Of a DNA stretch of 34,162 nt, positions 15,725 through 23,728 are shown in pieces. The stretch spans positions 1 to 34,162 of the forward strand of contig JAEZHS010000590.1 in the NCBI GenBank assembly GCA_023436825.1. The letters are read 5' to 3'. A program made the position numbers and the translations under genes. Source of the stretch: Pseudomonadota bacterium (GTDB lineage: Bacteria > Pseudomonadota > Alphaproteobacteria > Reyranellales > Reyranellaceae). The notes below the pieces were generated by a model. That model saw nothing but the letters and a program-made list of their open reading frames with translations, ran no database searches and was not told the origin of the DNA. Numbering within the stretch: the first letter of the stretch is position 1; every line of letters starts with the position of its first letter.

Positions 15725-15934
15725 ATGAAGACCGCTCTGGAATGCCTCCATAAGGCTGCGCACTGCGAGGCGATGGCGCGGGCTTGCAGCGATCCCATAG
15801 ACGGTGGAATGCTTCGGGAGACGGCCAGGCACTGGCGCACCCTCGCCAGGGCCGCCAAAGCCCCGCTCGCTGATACGGCGCTCATTGGGTCAACCTCTGG
15901 TTACCGGGCCGTAGCGTGGGGCACTTGCGCATGA
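15725..15934 (+). CDS. Small conserved helical protein (KAAHCEAMA type)
   Basis: A 69-residue protein from ATG 15725 with GGAGA at 15716-15720. The core, CLHKAAHCEAMARACSDPID then MLRETARHWRTLARAAK, shares the layout of the 13199 protein: amphipathic helix, an aspartate-containing turn, and a second helix ending WxxLA. Such proteins are frequent and uncharacterised in Rhizobiales (recollection). Its TGA overlaps the next ATG as ATGA, so the pair is translationally coupled. Confidence 0.68.
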   Translation: MKTALECLHKAAHCEAMARACSDPIDGGMLRETARHWRTLARAAKAPLADTALIGSTSGYRAVAWGTCA

Positions 15935-16185
15935 ACTTCGATCGGAACCGGTTCGCCCGCCTGGAGGCTGAACGAAAGCAACTGCTCGCTGACTTCAAAG
16001 AGCAGTGGGAGATGCTGGAGCGCGGCCGTCGCCGCCTTGAATCGCTGTTGGACAGTTCCAGTCGCACACTCTCCAGGTCGGAAGATCTGCTTGGACGTCC
16101 AGTCTATGGCGAGCCGCCGCGGGTAATGTCCGGCAAGGGGAGCAACAGGCGCAAAAGGCTGCTCAGCTTGGGCTTCGTCAACTGA
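15931..16185 (+). CDS. Small charged coiled-coil protein
   Basis: An 84-residue protein from ATG 15931, chosen for the ATGA overlap with the upstream gene; a GTG at 15916 is possible. Residues 1-45 (FARLEAERKQLLADFKEQWE, then MLERGRRRLESLL) form a strongly charged heptad helix; the C-terminal half is basic and probably disordered. No signal peptide. Its coupling to the KAAHCEAMA-type protein suggests a shared function, which I cannot name. Confidence 0.6.
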   Translation: MNFDRNRFARLEAERKQLLADFKEQWEMLERGRRRLESLLDSSSRTLSRSEDLLGRPVYGEPPRVMSGKGSNRRKRLLSLGFVN

Positions 16186-16218
16186 CTTTCCGGAACGCGA
16201 CGCGGGCCGCAGCGCTTG

Positions 16219-16241
16219 TTGCTCATGGCGAGCCTGAGCAA
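16219..16241 (+). terminator. Possible terminator hairpin
   Basis: TTGCTCA (16219-16225) pairs with TGAGCAA (16235-16241), and an inner GGC/GCC pair extends the stem. It lies 33 bases after the small coiled-coil gene. Only a short ATTTCG follows, so termination would be weak. It also overlaps the start of the second winged-helix remnant. Confidence 0.35.
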
Positions 16242-16385
16242 TTTCGATCTCGCAAGCTGGCGAACGGTGAATCCGTATCGATACCATTGCATCTCAGGCT
16301 GCGTCTCGAACTGGCCCGGGTCATACGCGACGGAGCCCGCGGCATTACACTGACCGAAGAGGGTCTGCGCCGTGCCTTTGAAGGA
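16234..16385 (+). pseudogene. Winged-helix protein remnant (copy 2)
   Basis: The DNA CTGAGCAATTTCG at 16234-16246 matches copy 1 (CTGAGCGATTTCG at 15099), giving LSNFDL. After a frame change it continues KLANGESVSIPLHLRLRLEL then ARVIRDGARGITLTEEGLRR, lining up with copy 1's VNSQRVLVSSHLRRLEMAGL then IQDGPRGISLTAEGRHR. The 5' end of the gene is not found and the frame is broken, so this is a decayed paralogue. The later open frame to 16673 is probably not meaningful. Confidence 0.6.
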
Positions 16386-16518
16386 GCACCTGTGCGCATC
16401 ACCTCTAATGTTGCGGCTCGCCGATCGCCGCGTTCGTCGGGCTGCGAATTGCTCAAACCATCGCAACAGTTCTCCGGAGGCCTGACTCGAGGCCGGCGCG
16501 CACTACATCCGTTGGTTC

Positions 16519-16839
16519 TCAATCCGTTTCGCCTCCCGCCAGATCGCCTTCGCCACCGGAGAGGCACTGCGTTCGACCCATTAATCCATGCAAAATGGCG
16601 AGGCTCTTGCGGCCTACACGGGGGATGCTGGCGAGCTCCAAGGCATCAGCTAACTGGAGGTCATCCACTGTGAGGAAACCCGCGTTCGCCAAGGCCCGGG
16701 CAGCGCCAAGTGGCAGACCCTTGCGCTCCCAGGCCTTCGACGCCAGCCAGTATTCTTCGAATGACGAAGGTTTGCGCCTGATGTCGGACAACTCGCCCTC
16801 AATCTCCGTCGGCAGCCAAAGCGGCCTGGATCCAGCCAA
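16519..16839 (-). CDS. Helix-hairpin-helix (RNA polymerase alpha-CTD-like) small protein
   Basis: A 106-residue protein with a TTG start at 16839, the only usable start before an upstream stop. The N-terminal part reads LPTEIEGELSDIRRKPSSFE then EYWLASKAWERKGLP. The middle, GAARALANAGFLTVDDLQLA then LELASIPRVGRKSLAIL, has the layout of the RpoA C-terminal domain and related helix-hairpin-helix units (RALxxAGxxTxxDLxxxxxxxLxxIPxxGxKSLxxI). Known members bind DNA or protein partners nonspecifically. The last 20 residues are glycine-rich and atypical, so the 3' end may be altered. Confidence 0.65.
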   Translation of the reverse strand: MAGSRPLWLPTEIEGELSDIRRKPSSFEEYWLASKAWERKGLPLGAARALANAGFLTVDDLQLADALELASIPRVGRKSLAILHGLMGRTQCLSGGEGDLAGGETD

Positions 16840-17310
16840 CGTCGTGCATGCCGAGTCGGTTGTCAGACTTCGAAGAAATTACCGCCGCCTGATTCCCCCG
16901 GGAAAAACTGCCGGCCGCGCGGGTTGGCGGAGATGGGACGCCAGCGACATGGTTCGCTGGTCGGTGGCGATATCGAACATGGATCAGCGCTGCCCACCAA
17001 CTCGACGCAAGCCGCACAAGGCGAAAAATCAGCTTGCACATGTTGCCGTCGTACCTGATGCCGGCGTTGAGACGCTCGGGGGTGTGTGGGACCCCCTCGG
17101 GTGCGGGCTGGACTGGTGTACGGAGGCATACCGGGCCGGCCCGCCCCAACCGTTTCGGCGGCGTATCCGACGCCCGGGCCCAATGCGCCGCAGGGCGGGC
17201 AAAGCAGTCTTTGATCTGTCCATCGTCGAGGGTTACGACGGCCCTCAGCCACTGGACTGACTAGGCTACCCGAGCCGACGTCCCTTCAGCACATCGAGCG
17301 CGGCAGCCGT
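16840..17310. other. 471-bp stretch without a convincing gene
   Basis: Several overlapping open frames, none with a recognisable fold. One plus-strand frame ends in a proline/glycine-rich tail (GGIPGRPAPTVSAAYPTPGP, NAPQGGQSSL, stop near 17214) that could be the end of a lost gene. No start, ribosome site or RNA structure is evident. Confidence 0.4.
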
Positions 17311-17499
17311 TTAGTGCGCCGTGTCGTCCGCCGTAGCCGGTGCGCCGATCTCGTCGGCGAGCTTCTGCAGGTCCTCGCCGAACGCTTTCACGCCGTCCAT
17401 GCCGACGTTGCTGCGCAGGACGACCTCGCTGTCCGGAGTCGCGGCGACCAGCAGGTGCGGAACATCGAGCCCGGCTTCCTCCAGGCGCCGCCGGGGATG
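17311..17499 (-). pseudogene. Gene fragment, C-terminal end only
   Basis: Between an upstream TGA (17502-17500) and TAA at 17313-17311 the minus strand reads RRLEEAGLDVPHLLVAATPD, SEVVLRSNVGMDGVKAFGED and LQKLADEIGAPATADDTAH. This is natural-looking acidic protein sequence with no start codon at its head. It is most likely the 3' end of a gene cut by a frameshift near 17500. Function unknown. Confidence 0.45.
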
Positions 17500-18047
17500 T
17501 CAGCGGCGCCGGCGAGAGCGCCTGCCGTTCGTTGGCGTGCTGCTGGCCGCTCCACTCCTCGAGGGGGGCGGCCATGGCCGGTCGGCTACGCGCGGGAGAT
17601 GTATGTAGCGTCGAGCTCGGTCGCGCCGGCGACTACGGCGTCGACGTAGGCGGCCAGCGGCAGGGCGCGCGGGTTGGAACCCCTGACGACGTCGTCGATC
17701 TTGAGGGCGAAGCCGTCGGCCAAGGCGGGCGCAGAGTGGCTGTGCCGCTCCGGCAGTGGTGCGGGCCACTGCGGCCGCTGCCTGGCCACCGGCCAACCTG
17801 CCGCCCTGCTGGGTATCAGGGCAGAATCATTATTCGTGCAAATTTCAGGAGGTCCACCGCAACTTGGTGGTACGGAAGATCCCTGTTTGCCATGCGGTAG
17901 CGCTGACGCGCTCGGCATCTGGAAGAGGCCGCAGATGTTGAGCGACCATTGGTCATAATAGTTCACGGCAAGTGCTGCGACGACGAACCCGATATACGTC
18001 GCCGGCGGCGGCGATCGGTTCGCGCGATATCGGTCAAGGGAGCCTGT
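17500..18047. other. 548-bp stretch with possible minus-strand gene scrap
   Basis: A minus-strand frame ending at 17586 finishes ADGFALKIDDVVRGSNPRAL then PLAAYVDAVVAGATELDATY, which looks like real protein. Its N-terminal half (to 17966) is cysteine/proline-rich and looks like shadow sequence. It may belong to the same broken gene as 17311-17499. I cannot define boundaries. Nothing else is seen before the hydrolase gene. Confidence 0.35.
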
Positions 18048-19175
18048 CTAGCTTCGCTTCTCCAGTCCCGCCATGAAGGTCCTGAGCCGCGGCGCCCACT
18101 TCGCCGCGTCGAGGCCCGAGGCTGAGTGGCCGAGGTCGCTGTCGATCTCGAAGTAGTCGGCGCTGATGCCGGCCGCCTTGAGCTTGGCCATGACGTCTGG
18201 CGCGATCGACGGCGGGAAGAGCTTGTCCGTGCGCGACAGCACGTAGAGGACCTTGGCCTTGATCTTCGGCATGTCCTTCTCTGCGTCGAAGTGCACCGAG
18301 GCCTTGCGCAGCACGACCAGGGAGTTGGCGTCGAACACCTTCGACCAGCTCTCGGCGCGCCGCTTGATCTCAGCCTCGCGCGCCTCCTTGTCGGGGAACT
18401 TGGGCGAGAGCTGCTCGTCGATGCCGTAGCGCTTCAGCGTCGCGACGCGCATCTCCGTGAGGGTGCCGGTGACGCCGCCCTTGTCGTAGTAGTGGCCGCC
18501 GTTCCAGTTGGGATCCTTGGCCAGGATATCGACCAGCGACTTCACCGCCGCCTCGCCGCCCGAGCCCTTGGGCGCGCTGACCACGGCCACCAGCCCGTCC
18601 ATGAAACCGGGATGGGTGACGCCCCACTGGAAGGCCTGGTAGCCGCCGAAGGACGGTCCAGCGACCGCGACGAGGTGCTTTACGCCGAGCCCGTCGAGCA
18701 GAGCCTTCTGGGCGTTGACGATGTCGACCAGGGTGACGTCGGGGAACTCCGGCCCGTACGGCTTGCCGGTCGCGGGATTGATGAAGGCCGGGTTGGTCGA
18801 GCCGAAGGACGAGCCCAGCATGTTCGACGACACGACGAACAGCCGGTCGGTGTCGATCGCCTTGCCGGGCCCGACCAGCCCGTCCCACGAGCCTTCGGCG
18901 CCGTTCGCGCCGGAGCGGCCGGCCATGTGCTGGCTCGACGTATAGCCATGCGTCAGCAACACGGCATTGCGTCCGTCCGGCGCCAGCGTGCCGTAGGTCT
19001 CGTAGGCGATCGTGACCTCGGGCATCACGGTGCCGCTTTCGAGACGGAAATTCCTGATCTTGAAGGTGTCCTTCTTGGTCTTCAGGGGATCGCCCTGGGC
19101 CTGGGCGGCTCCTGCCGCGAGCGAGACGAGGGGCAAGGCGGCGAGGAAGGGGCGGCGGCCTAGCGAGACGGGCAT
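18048..19175 (-). CDS. Exported alpha/beta hydrolase of the MetX (homoserine acyltransferase-like) family
   Basis: A 375-residue protein from ATG 19175 with a strong AAGGAGG at 19187-19181. Residues 1-27 are a signal peptide with a twin-arginine start (GRRPFLAALPLVSLAAG, then AAQAQ). The rest follows the MetX layout: FRLESGTVMPEVTIAYETYG, VLLTHGYTSSQHMAG, a nucleophile elbow VAGPSFGGYQAFQW with Ser175, Asp317 in LSRTDKLFP, and His350 in DLGHSASG. True MetX enzymes are cytoplasmic and carry GGSMGG at the elbow; here it is GPSFGG and the protein is exported. A secreted esterase/hydrolase is therefore more likely than a methionine-pathway enzyme. Confidence 0.88.
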   Translation of the reverse strand: MPVSLGRRPFLAALPLVSLAAGAAQAQGDPLKTKKDTFKIRNFRLESGTVMPEVTIAYETYGTLAPDGRNAVLLTHGYTSSQHMAGRSGANGAEGSWDGLVGPGKAIDTDRLFVVSSNMLGSSFGSTNPAFINPATGKPYGPEFPDVTLVDIVNAQKALLDGLGVKHLVAVAGPSFGGYQAFQWGVTHPGFMDGLVAVVSAPKGSGGEAAVKSLVDILAKDPNWNGGHYYDKGGVTGTLTEMRVATLKRYGIDEQLSPKFPDKEAREAEIKRRAESWSKVFDANSLVVLRKASVHFDAEKDMPKIKAKVLYVLSRTDKLFPPSIAPDVMAKLKAAGISADYFEIDSDLGHSASGLDAAKWAPRLRTFMAGLEKRS

Positions 19176-19325
19176 GCGGTCCTCCTTATGTCAGGCCGAT
19201 TGGATCAGGTGCTCGCCGGCATCGCAACAGGAAGCGTGATGGGTTGCGCGCTCGAGGGTGGCGGACCGTTGCCTGTGGCGAGCCTCCCGCTCGGGTTGCT
19301 TCCGTGGTAGTCATTGGGAATGGCG

Positions 19326-19703
19326 ATGCACTACTTCATTGATTCGAGGCGGCGCCTGGTTTCCGTTACGGCAGAGGGCGGCATCACGCGTGCCGATGTG
19401 GATGCGTATCTGGAAGCGGTAATTGGTGCTGGGGCTCTCGAGTATCAAAAGCTTTTCGATTGGCGTGCCGGGACACCAGCCATGGATTTCCCCGAGGTGA
19501 TGTCGGTGGTTGCGGAAGCCAGAAGCCATCATGATCGCCCGCATGGTGCCTTGGCGATAGTATTGTCGGAACAGCAGAGGCAAAGCGATGCGCTTGCGCG
19601 AGTGCTTGGTGTCCTGCTTTCGGCGCGCCGCCCAATGCGCGTTTTTTCCAGCGTAAGGACTGCGCGCCGCTGGTTGGAAGGCAACGCAGCGTCAGTCTCC
19701 TAG
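19326..19703 (+). CDS. Small conserved protein, possibly STAS-like fold
   Basis: A 125-residue soluble protein. ATG at 19326 is preferred since GGGAA at 19316-19320 is well placed; ATG 19320 is also possible. It alternates strands and helices: MHYFIDSRRRLVSVTAEGGI, TRADVDAYLEAVIGAGA, YQKLFDWRAGTPAMDFPEV, then GALAIVLSEQQRQSDALARV and RVFSSVRTARRWLEG at the end. This matches the layout of short STAS/SpoIIAA-like proteins common in Rhizobiales. The call is tentative. It has no obvious operon partner. Confidence 0.7.
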   Translation: MHYFIDSRRRLVSVTAEGGITRADVDAYLEAVIGAGALEYQKLFDWRAGTPAMDFPEVMSVVAEARSHHDRPHGALAIVLSEQQRQSDALARVLGVLLSARRPMRVFSSVRTARRWLEGNAASVS

Positions 19704-20074
19704 GCCACGTTGCGCAAACTGCGCTGCCAGCAGTGCCGCGCACGCCAAACCGGACAGCCACGTCGCCAGGGAATACTCGCGCGAGTTCACGTTGAGCTCG
19801 ACCTGCGCTGCGCGTTCCGCGGCGTCAAGTGAAGAAATTGGCGCGGAAGCCTGGCGGCCGGTGCCGGGACTCCGTGAGCAGCGGCGCGCGGCGGCGGTTG
19901 TAGATCGCATTGACGGCAGGACCTCCGGCTCACTGCCGCGGCACAGAATCCTTTCTTCGCGCGGGCCCGGATGCCAGCCTGCGATGTGCGGTAAATCACA
20001 TTTGCGCCGCGCAAACTTCGCCAGAGTAGCGGCTGCGGTAACGTGACATTGCCGCCATGGGAAGGGGTGCTGAC
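19704..20074. other. 371-bp stretch with a possible broken small membrane protein
   Basis: On the minus strand a frame ending at 19692 finishes NSREYSLATWLSGLACAALL then AAQFAQRGLGD, a plausible transmembrane tail. In another minus frame the upstream DNA reads NAIYNRRRAPLLTESRHRPP then GFRANFFT. Together they may be one small gene broken by a frameshift near 19830, but neither half is strong. No RNA gene is seen. Confidence 0.35.
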
Positions 20075-20242
20075 ATGTTCGTCGTTCGCCGCAGTCGCGG
20101 CCGGATCACGCCAGCCTATCTGGATGCGCAGTCTCCCGGGCAGGAGTGGCTGCCCCTCGACAGCCGTTCGCTGCAACACTTCCTTGCTGCAGCGCCTGCC
20201 TGCTCTCCAGCGCGGAGCCGAACGCTGACGCCTCGGCGCTAG
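20075..20242 (+). CDS. Possible 55-residue protein, unrecognised
   Basis: ATG 20075 has GGAAGGGG at 20058-20065. The first 35 residues (MFVVRRSRGRITPAYLDAQS, then PGQEWLPLDSRSLQHF) look like protein, with a basic N-terminus. The last 15 are arginine/proline-rich and may follow a frameshift. Function unknown. Confidence 0.4.
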   Translation: MFVVRRSRGRITPAYLDAQSPGQEWLPLDSRSLQHFLAAAPACSPARSRTLTPRR

Positions 20243-20360
20243 CGCCGTATTGCGCGAGGCCTCTTTCTGGCAGGCGCGCTCCACGCAAGTGGAGGTTTAC
20301 GAGCGGCTTCCACCTCTCCAAAGGTTAGGGAGAACGAGGGGGCCTTGAAGGGAGGATCTC

Positions 20361-21236
20361 ATGGGCCGGCTGGTCAGACAGGGCTGCAAGGGCGAGGACG
20401 TCCGTGCCATTCAGGACGTGCTGAACTTCCACATCCGCCGCCTTGTCCCTTTGGTGGTGGATGGCGACTTTGGCCCGCGGACCCATGCACGCGTGGTCGA
20501 GTTTCAGAAGGCGAACCAGCTGACGGCGGATGGAATCGTCGGGCCACGGACGATGGCCAAGCTGTTCGAGGAAGAGCAGCTGCCGATCACGCTCGCCCTT
20601 GTGCCGCAACAGGGAGTGCCGCAGCAGGGACCGACGTTCGGTGGGCCGCCGCGCGGCATCCAGCCGCCGCGTCTGATCCCGCCATTGACATTGCCGCCGC
20701 TGACGCCGCCAGTCGTGACGCCGTTTTTCCTTCCCCCCGATTCGCTCTCCCGCATCCCGGTGCTGACCCCAGCGGGCCAGACCGTGAGCTTCCTCACGAC
20801 GGTGCCGGTTCGCAACGATCCGGTCGATCCGGCGACGCGCAGCTTCAATGAGATCATGCGGCTCCTCGATCACCTGCCGCCGTCGTTTCCTTTCCGCGGG
20901 GCGATCATCGGCGCCGTGCCGAGGCCCGTCCCGAAAGTCGGGCCTCTCGAGCTCGACCCGGTTTCGCCCATGAGTTTCGGCTTCCAGTGGGGCGTCAAGC
21001 CGGTGTTCGACCTCAAATCGATGGGCCCGCCCATTCAGTTCGCCGTGGGCGGTGCCGTGAATGCCCGCTACGTCCTGAAGCTGGTCGACAAGCCCGGCGC
21101 AACGGTGCCTCAGCTCGGCCTGTTCGTGCAGGGCGACTTCAGGGGCACGATCGATTGGACGAGCCAGGCCGCAGAATCGCGACCGCAGATCGACCTAAAG
21201 GGCTCGATTCTCGGCGGCCTCCAGGGCCGCTTCTAG
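20361..21236 (+). CDS. Peptidoglycan-binding-domain protein
   Basis: A 291-residue protein from ATG 20361 with GGGAGG at 20350-20355. Residues about 4-70 form a PG_binding_1 domain: GCKGEDVRAIQDVLNFH, VVDGDFGPRTHARVVEFQKA, LTADGIVGPRTMAKLF. Residues about 80-140 are a proline-rich linker (PRLIPPLTLPPLTPPVVTPF). The remaining 150 residues are strand-rich (SFGFQWGVKPVFDLKS, ARYVLKLVDKPGATVPQLGL, QGDFRGTIDWTS) and unrecognised. There is no signal peptide, so export, if any, is non-classical or phage-like. A decayed copy of the linker lies at 24381-24510. Confidence 0.85.
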   Translation: MGRLVRQGCKGEDVRAIQDVLNFHIRRLVPLVVDGDFGPRTHARVVEFQKANQLTADGIVGPRTMAKLFEEEQLPITLALVPQQGVPQQGPTFGGPPRGIQPPRLIPPLTLPPLTPPVVTPFFLPPDSLSRIPVLTPAGQTVSFLTTVPVRNDPVDPATRSFNEIMRLLDHLPPSFPFRGAIIGAVPRPVPKVGPLELDPVSPMSFGFQWGVKPVFDLKSMGPPIQFAVGGAVNARYVLKLVDKPGATVPQLGLFVQGDFRGTIDWTSQAAESRPQIDLKGSILGGLQGRF

Positions 21237-21357
21237 GGTTCATTCGGCCGAAAAAACTCCGTCCGGGGCGGGAGAAAGCCTGAAGCCGCCCCTGCACCTC
21301 GACCGCGCGCCTGAGGCGCAGAGCGTTTTTCCCGGCCTGCCCAACGGCGCGGAATCG

Positions 21358-22656
21358 TCAGGCGCGCGCCGGCACCGCGACAGGCAGCATGACGGTGTGC
21401 GCCGCAAGCCGGGCGCGATCGGCCTCGGGCCGGATGAACAGCAGGCCGATGATGCCGCCCGCCAGCAGGAGCCCGCCCAGGATGACGTAGCTCTGCTCGT
21501 AGCCCGCGAGCGGTGACGATGCGTTCTGGATGACGGCGCCCATGGCGAGCGGGGCGATGACGCCGGCCAGAGTGACGATCGAGGAGGTGATGGCGAGCAT
21601 CGCGGCGCGCTGGGGCTGCGGCGTCAGCTCGCTCACGATCATCGGCGTCACGACATAGATCGTGCTGCCGATAGCGGCGCCGACCACGAGGAAGGCCACC
21701 TTGAGGCCGGGCGTCGGCATGCTGCCGACGAAGGGCAGGATGCAGCCGCCCAGGGTCACGGTGGAGGCCGCCAGCACGCCGCGGCTCAGCCGGCTCGAGA
21801 CGCCGGCCTTCTTGAGGCGCTGCGACAGCCAGCCGCCCGTCAGCACCACGCACATGCCGAAGATCCACGGCAGGATGGTGAGGTTGCCGCCGACCGTCTG
21901 GCTGTAGCCCAGGCCGTCGACCAGGTAGGAGGTGAACCAGGTGAGGCCGAGCGCCAGCCCCCAGTAGCTGGCGAAGCCCGCGCAGCAGGCGGCGACGATG
22001 CTGGGGCAGGTGAGCAGGCGGCGGTAAGGGATGCGCTCGACCATGCCCTCGGCGGCATTGACCGGCTGGTCGACCAAGGTGCCCTCGCGGCCGAAGATCA
22101 GCCAGAGCACCACCCAGGCAAAGCCGGCAATGCCCAGCGCGCCGAACGCCCAGTGCCAGGAATGGTTGACGATGATCCAGTTAAGCGTCGGCACGGCGAT
22201 GATGACGCCCAGCGCCGAGCCCTGGGCGATGATCGCCGTCGGCACGCCGCGCAACTGGTCGGGAAACCACTTGTAGATGGAGTGCAGCGCGACCGGCGCG
22301 GCCGGCCCTTCACCCGCGCCCAGAATGATCCGGCAGGCGATCAGCATTTCGAACGTGACCGTGCCCAGCATGGGGAACTGCACGAGCGACCAGATGATCG
22401 CCATGACCAGAAGCGTGTGGCGGGTCTGCACGCGATTGGTGATGAAGCCGACCACGACACCCGAGATCGCGAACAGGAAGAAGAACGACGAGCCGAGCAG
22501 GCCGAACTGCTCGGGGCTGAGCTTCAGGTCGGCCATGATCGGCCGGGCGGCCAGGCCGACCACCACCTTGTCGGCGAAGTTGATCAGCATGAACAGGAGG
22601 AGCAGGGCAGTCATGCCCCATGCACCTCTGAGGGGCCGCAGCTGCTGATCGGTCAC
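21358..22656 (-). CDS. MFS transporter, anion:cation symporter-like
   Basis: A 432-residue, 12-helix carrier. The open frame extends to 22752, but GTG at 22656 has AGGAGG about nine bases upstream and starts a normal cytoplasmic N-terminus (TDQQLRPLRGAWGMTALLLL). Family features are NFADKVVVGLAARPIMADLK in helix 1 and the following loop, LSPEQFGLLGSSFFFLFAIS, and GAGEGPAAPVALHSIYKWFP in helix 4, the ACS-subfamily pattern. Such carriers take up organic acids such as hexuronates, phthalate or tartrate. Substrate unknown. It stands alone, convergent with the peptidoglycan-binding gene. Confidence 0.88.
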   Translation of the reverse strand: MTDQQLRPLRGAWGMTALLLLFMLINFADKVVVGLAARPIMADLKLSPEQFGLLGSSFFFLFAISGVVVGFITNRVQTRHTLLVMAIIWSLVQFPMLGTVTFEMLIACRIILGAGEGPAAPVALHSIYKWFPDQLRGVPTAIIAQGSALGVIIAVPTLNWIIVNHSWHWAFGALGIAGFAWVVLWLIFGREGTLVDQPVNAAEGMVERIPYRRLLTCPSIVAACCAGFASYWGLALGLTWFTSYLVDGLGYSQTVGGNLTILPWIFGMCVVLTGGWLSQRLKKAGVSSRLSRGVLAASTVTLGGCILPFVGSMPTPGLKVAFLVVGAAIGSTIYVVTPMIVSELTPQPQRAAMLAITSSIVTLAGVIAPLAMGAVIQNASSPLAGYEQSYVILGGLLLAGGIIGLLFIRPEADRARLAAHTVMLPVAVPARA

Positions 22657-23423
22657 GTCTCGGTTCCTCCTGCGCGCATGAGACAGGAGCAACGTCCAAT
22701 AGACAAGGGGAGAGGGCGAGCCGCAGCATGGAAACATGCGGGCGGAGTGCACGCGCGTACCAACGAGCTGGTCCGGCTGGAGAAGATCCCCAATCCAGGA
22801 AAATTCCTTCGAAGCCGGTCACGACCGGCCGGCGAGTTCCGTCTTCCAGACGAGAACAGCGTGACGACTGACCCAGGAGCGAAACCATGTTCGTTCGACT
22901 GTGTCTGCTGGGTGCTCTGGCCATCGGCGCTGTCGCCCTGCCCGCCAACGGCGATGACGGCACGACCACCAAATGGGCCGCCACCGGCGATGGTCAGCTG
23001 GTGACGGCAAAAGCGCGTGGCGGCAAGCCTCCGAGGGGCTATCGCGGCTCGCCGCCTTGCGGCTACATCATCCCGTGCTGAACGCGTGATTGGCCGAACG
23101 CGCTCGGCTTCATAAGGGATTCGAGGGAACGATAGGGAACGATGAGCGGGTTTCGAGAGCTCAACGTCAAGGTGCATATTCCAGTGTCCGCGATTGACCA
23201 GATGAACTGCCAGGCCGCCGACCGCCAAATACACAACAAACGCTTGTTCGTACTCCAGCGGCGCCGCACTGCAGTTTGCGGCCCAAGTGTCCTTTTCGGG
23301 GATCGCCTCTCCATCCGCGTAGTATCCGCGGTTCCACCCGTCAACAATATCGCCGGCTGCCGGTTGTCCGAACGGGACCGCAACCACCACGGCAAGCAGG
23401 ATCGAACAACAAATTCTGGTCAT
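22653..23423 (-). CDS. Exported hypothetical protein; C-terminal end uncertain
   Basis: ATG 23423 opens a signal peptide (MTRICCSILLAVVVAVPFGQ, then PAAG) and a natural-looking chain: DIVDGWNRGYYADGEAIPEK, DTWAANCSAAPLEYEQAFVV, YLAVGGLAVHLVNRGHWNMH. After about residue 110 the composition becomes arginine/alanine-rich, and the frame runs antisense through the well-marked small gene at 22887-23081 to a stop at 22653. The true end is therefore probably near 23065, where a neighbouring frame stops, implying a frameshift. I am confident only of the first 100 residues. Function unknown. Confidence 0.45.
   Translation of the reverse strand: MTRICCSILLAVVVAVPFGQPAAGDIVDGWNRGYYADGEAIPEKDTWAANCSAAPLEYEQAFVVYLAVGGLAVHLVNRGHWNMHLDVELSKPAHRSLSFPRIPYEAERVRPITRSARDDVAARRRAAIAPRRLAATRFCRHQLTIAGGGPFGGRAVIAVGGQGDSADGQSTQQTQSNEHGFAPGSVVTLFSSGRRNSPAGRDRLRRNFPGLGIFSSRTSSLVRACTPPACFHAAARPLPLSIGRCSCLMRAGGTET
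22887..23081 (+). CDS. Small exported protein with C-terminal cysteines
   Basis: A 64-residue protein from ATG 22887 with AGGAG at 22875-22879. Residues 1-21 are a clear signal peptide (MFVRLCLLGALAIGAVALPA). The mature part is about 43 residues, basic (AKARGGKPPRGYRGSPP) and ends CGYIIPC, so one disulfide is possible. It could be a small secreted or periplasmic peptide. No family recognised. Confidence 0.65.
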   Translation: MFVRLCLLGALAIGAVALPANGDDGTTTKWAATGDGQLVTAKARGGKPPRGYRGSPPCGYIIPC

Positions 23424-23728
23424 GCGAGCTCGAATGTCGCCAGTGACAACAATGCGGACATGAGCCGACCCCGGCGAATGCGAGAGGGTCGCCGCGTAAG
23501 AGGCCTTTTCGGAGCGCAAGCCGATTGTCCGAAAGCGAGGCTGCGGTGTCTGATCGAATGTAAGACGGAAGATAATCAGAATGACGAAGATTATTTACTA
23601 GGGTAATCGACGTCTTGGCCGAAGGCATCCAGGTCGACGACCGGATTCGACTGGGAGCGCGAGCGGCACGGCAAGTGATCCGGCGCTGGTTCCGCTTCGC
23701 TGGCGCCGGTGGTGCGCGCATCGCGCCG
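23424..23728. other. 305-bp intergenic stretch, nothing clear
   Basis: It lies between two minus-strand genes and is AT-richer than its surroundings around 23555-23605. It may hold the promoter of the 23423 gene. No convincing small ORF or RNA. Confidence 0.4.

Noticed and set aside
11236..18047. A complete prophage or integrative element
   Set aside because: Only one phage-like remnant is recognisable here, with no integrase, attachment repeats or tRNA; called a decayed accessory zone instead.
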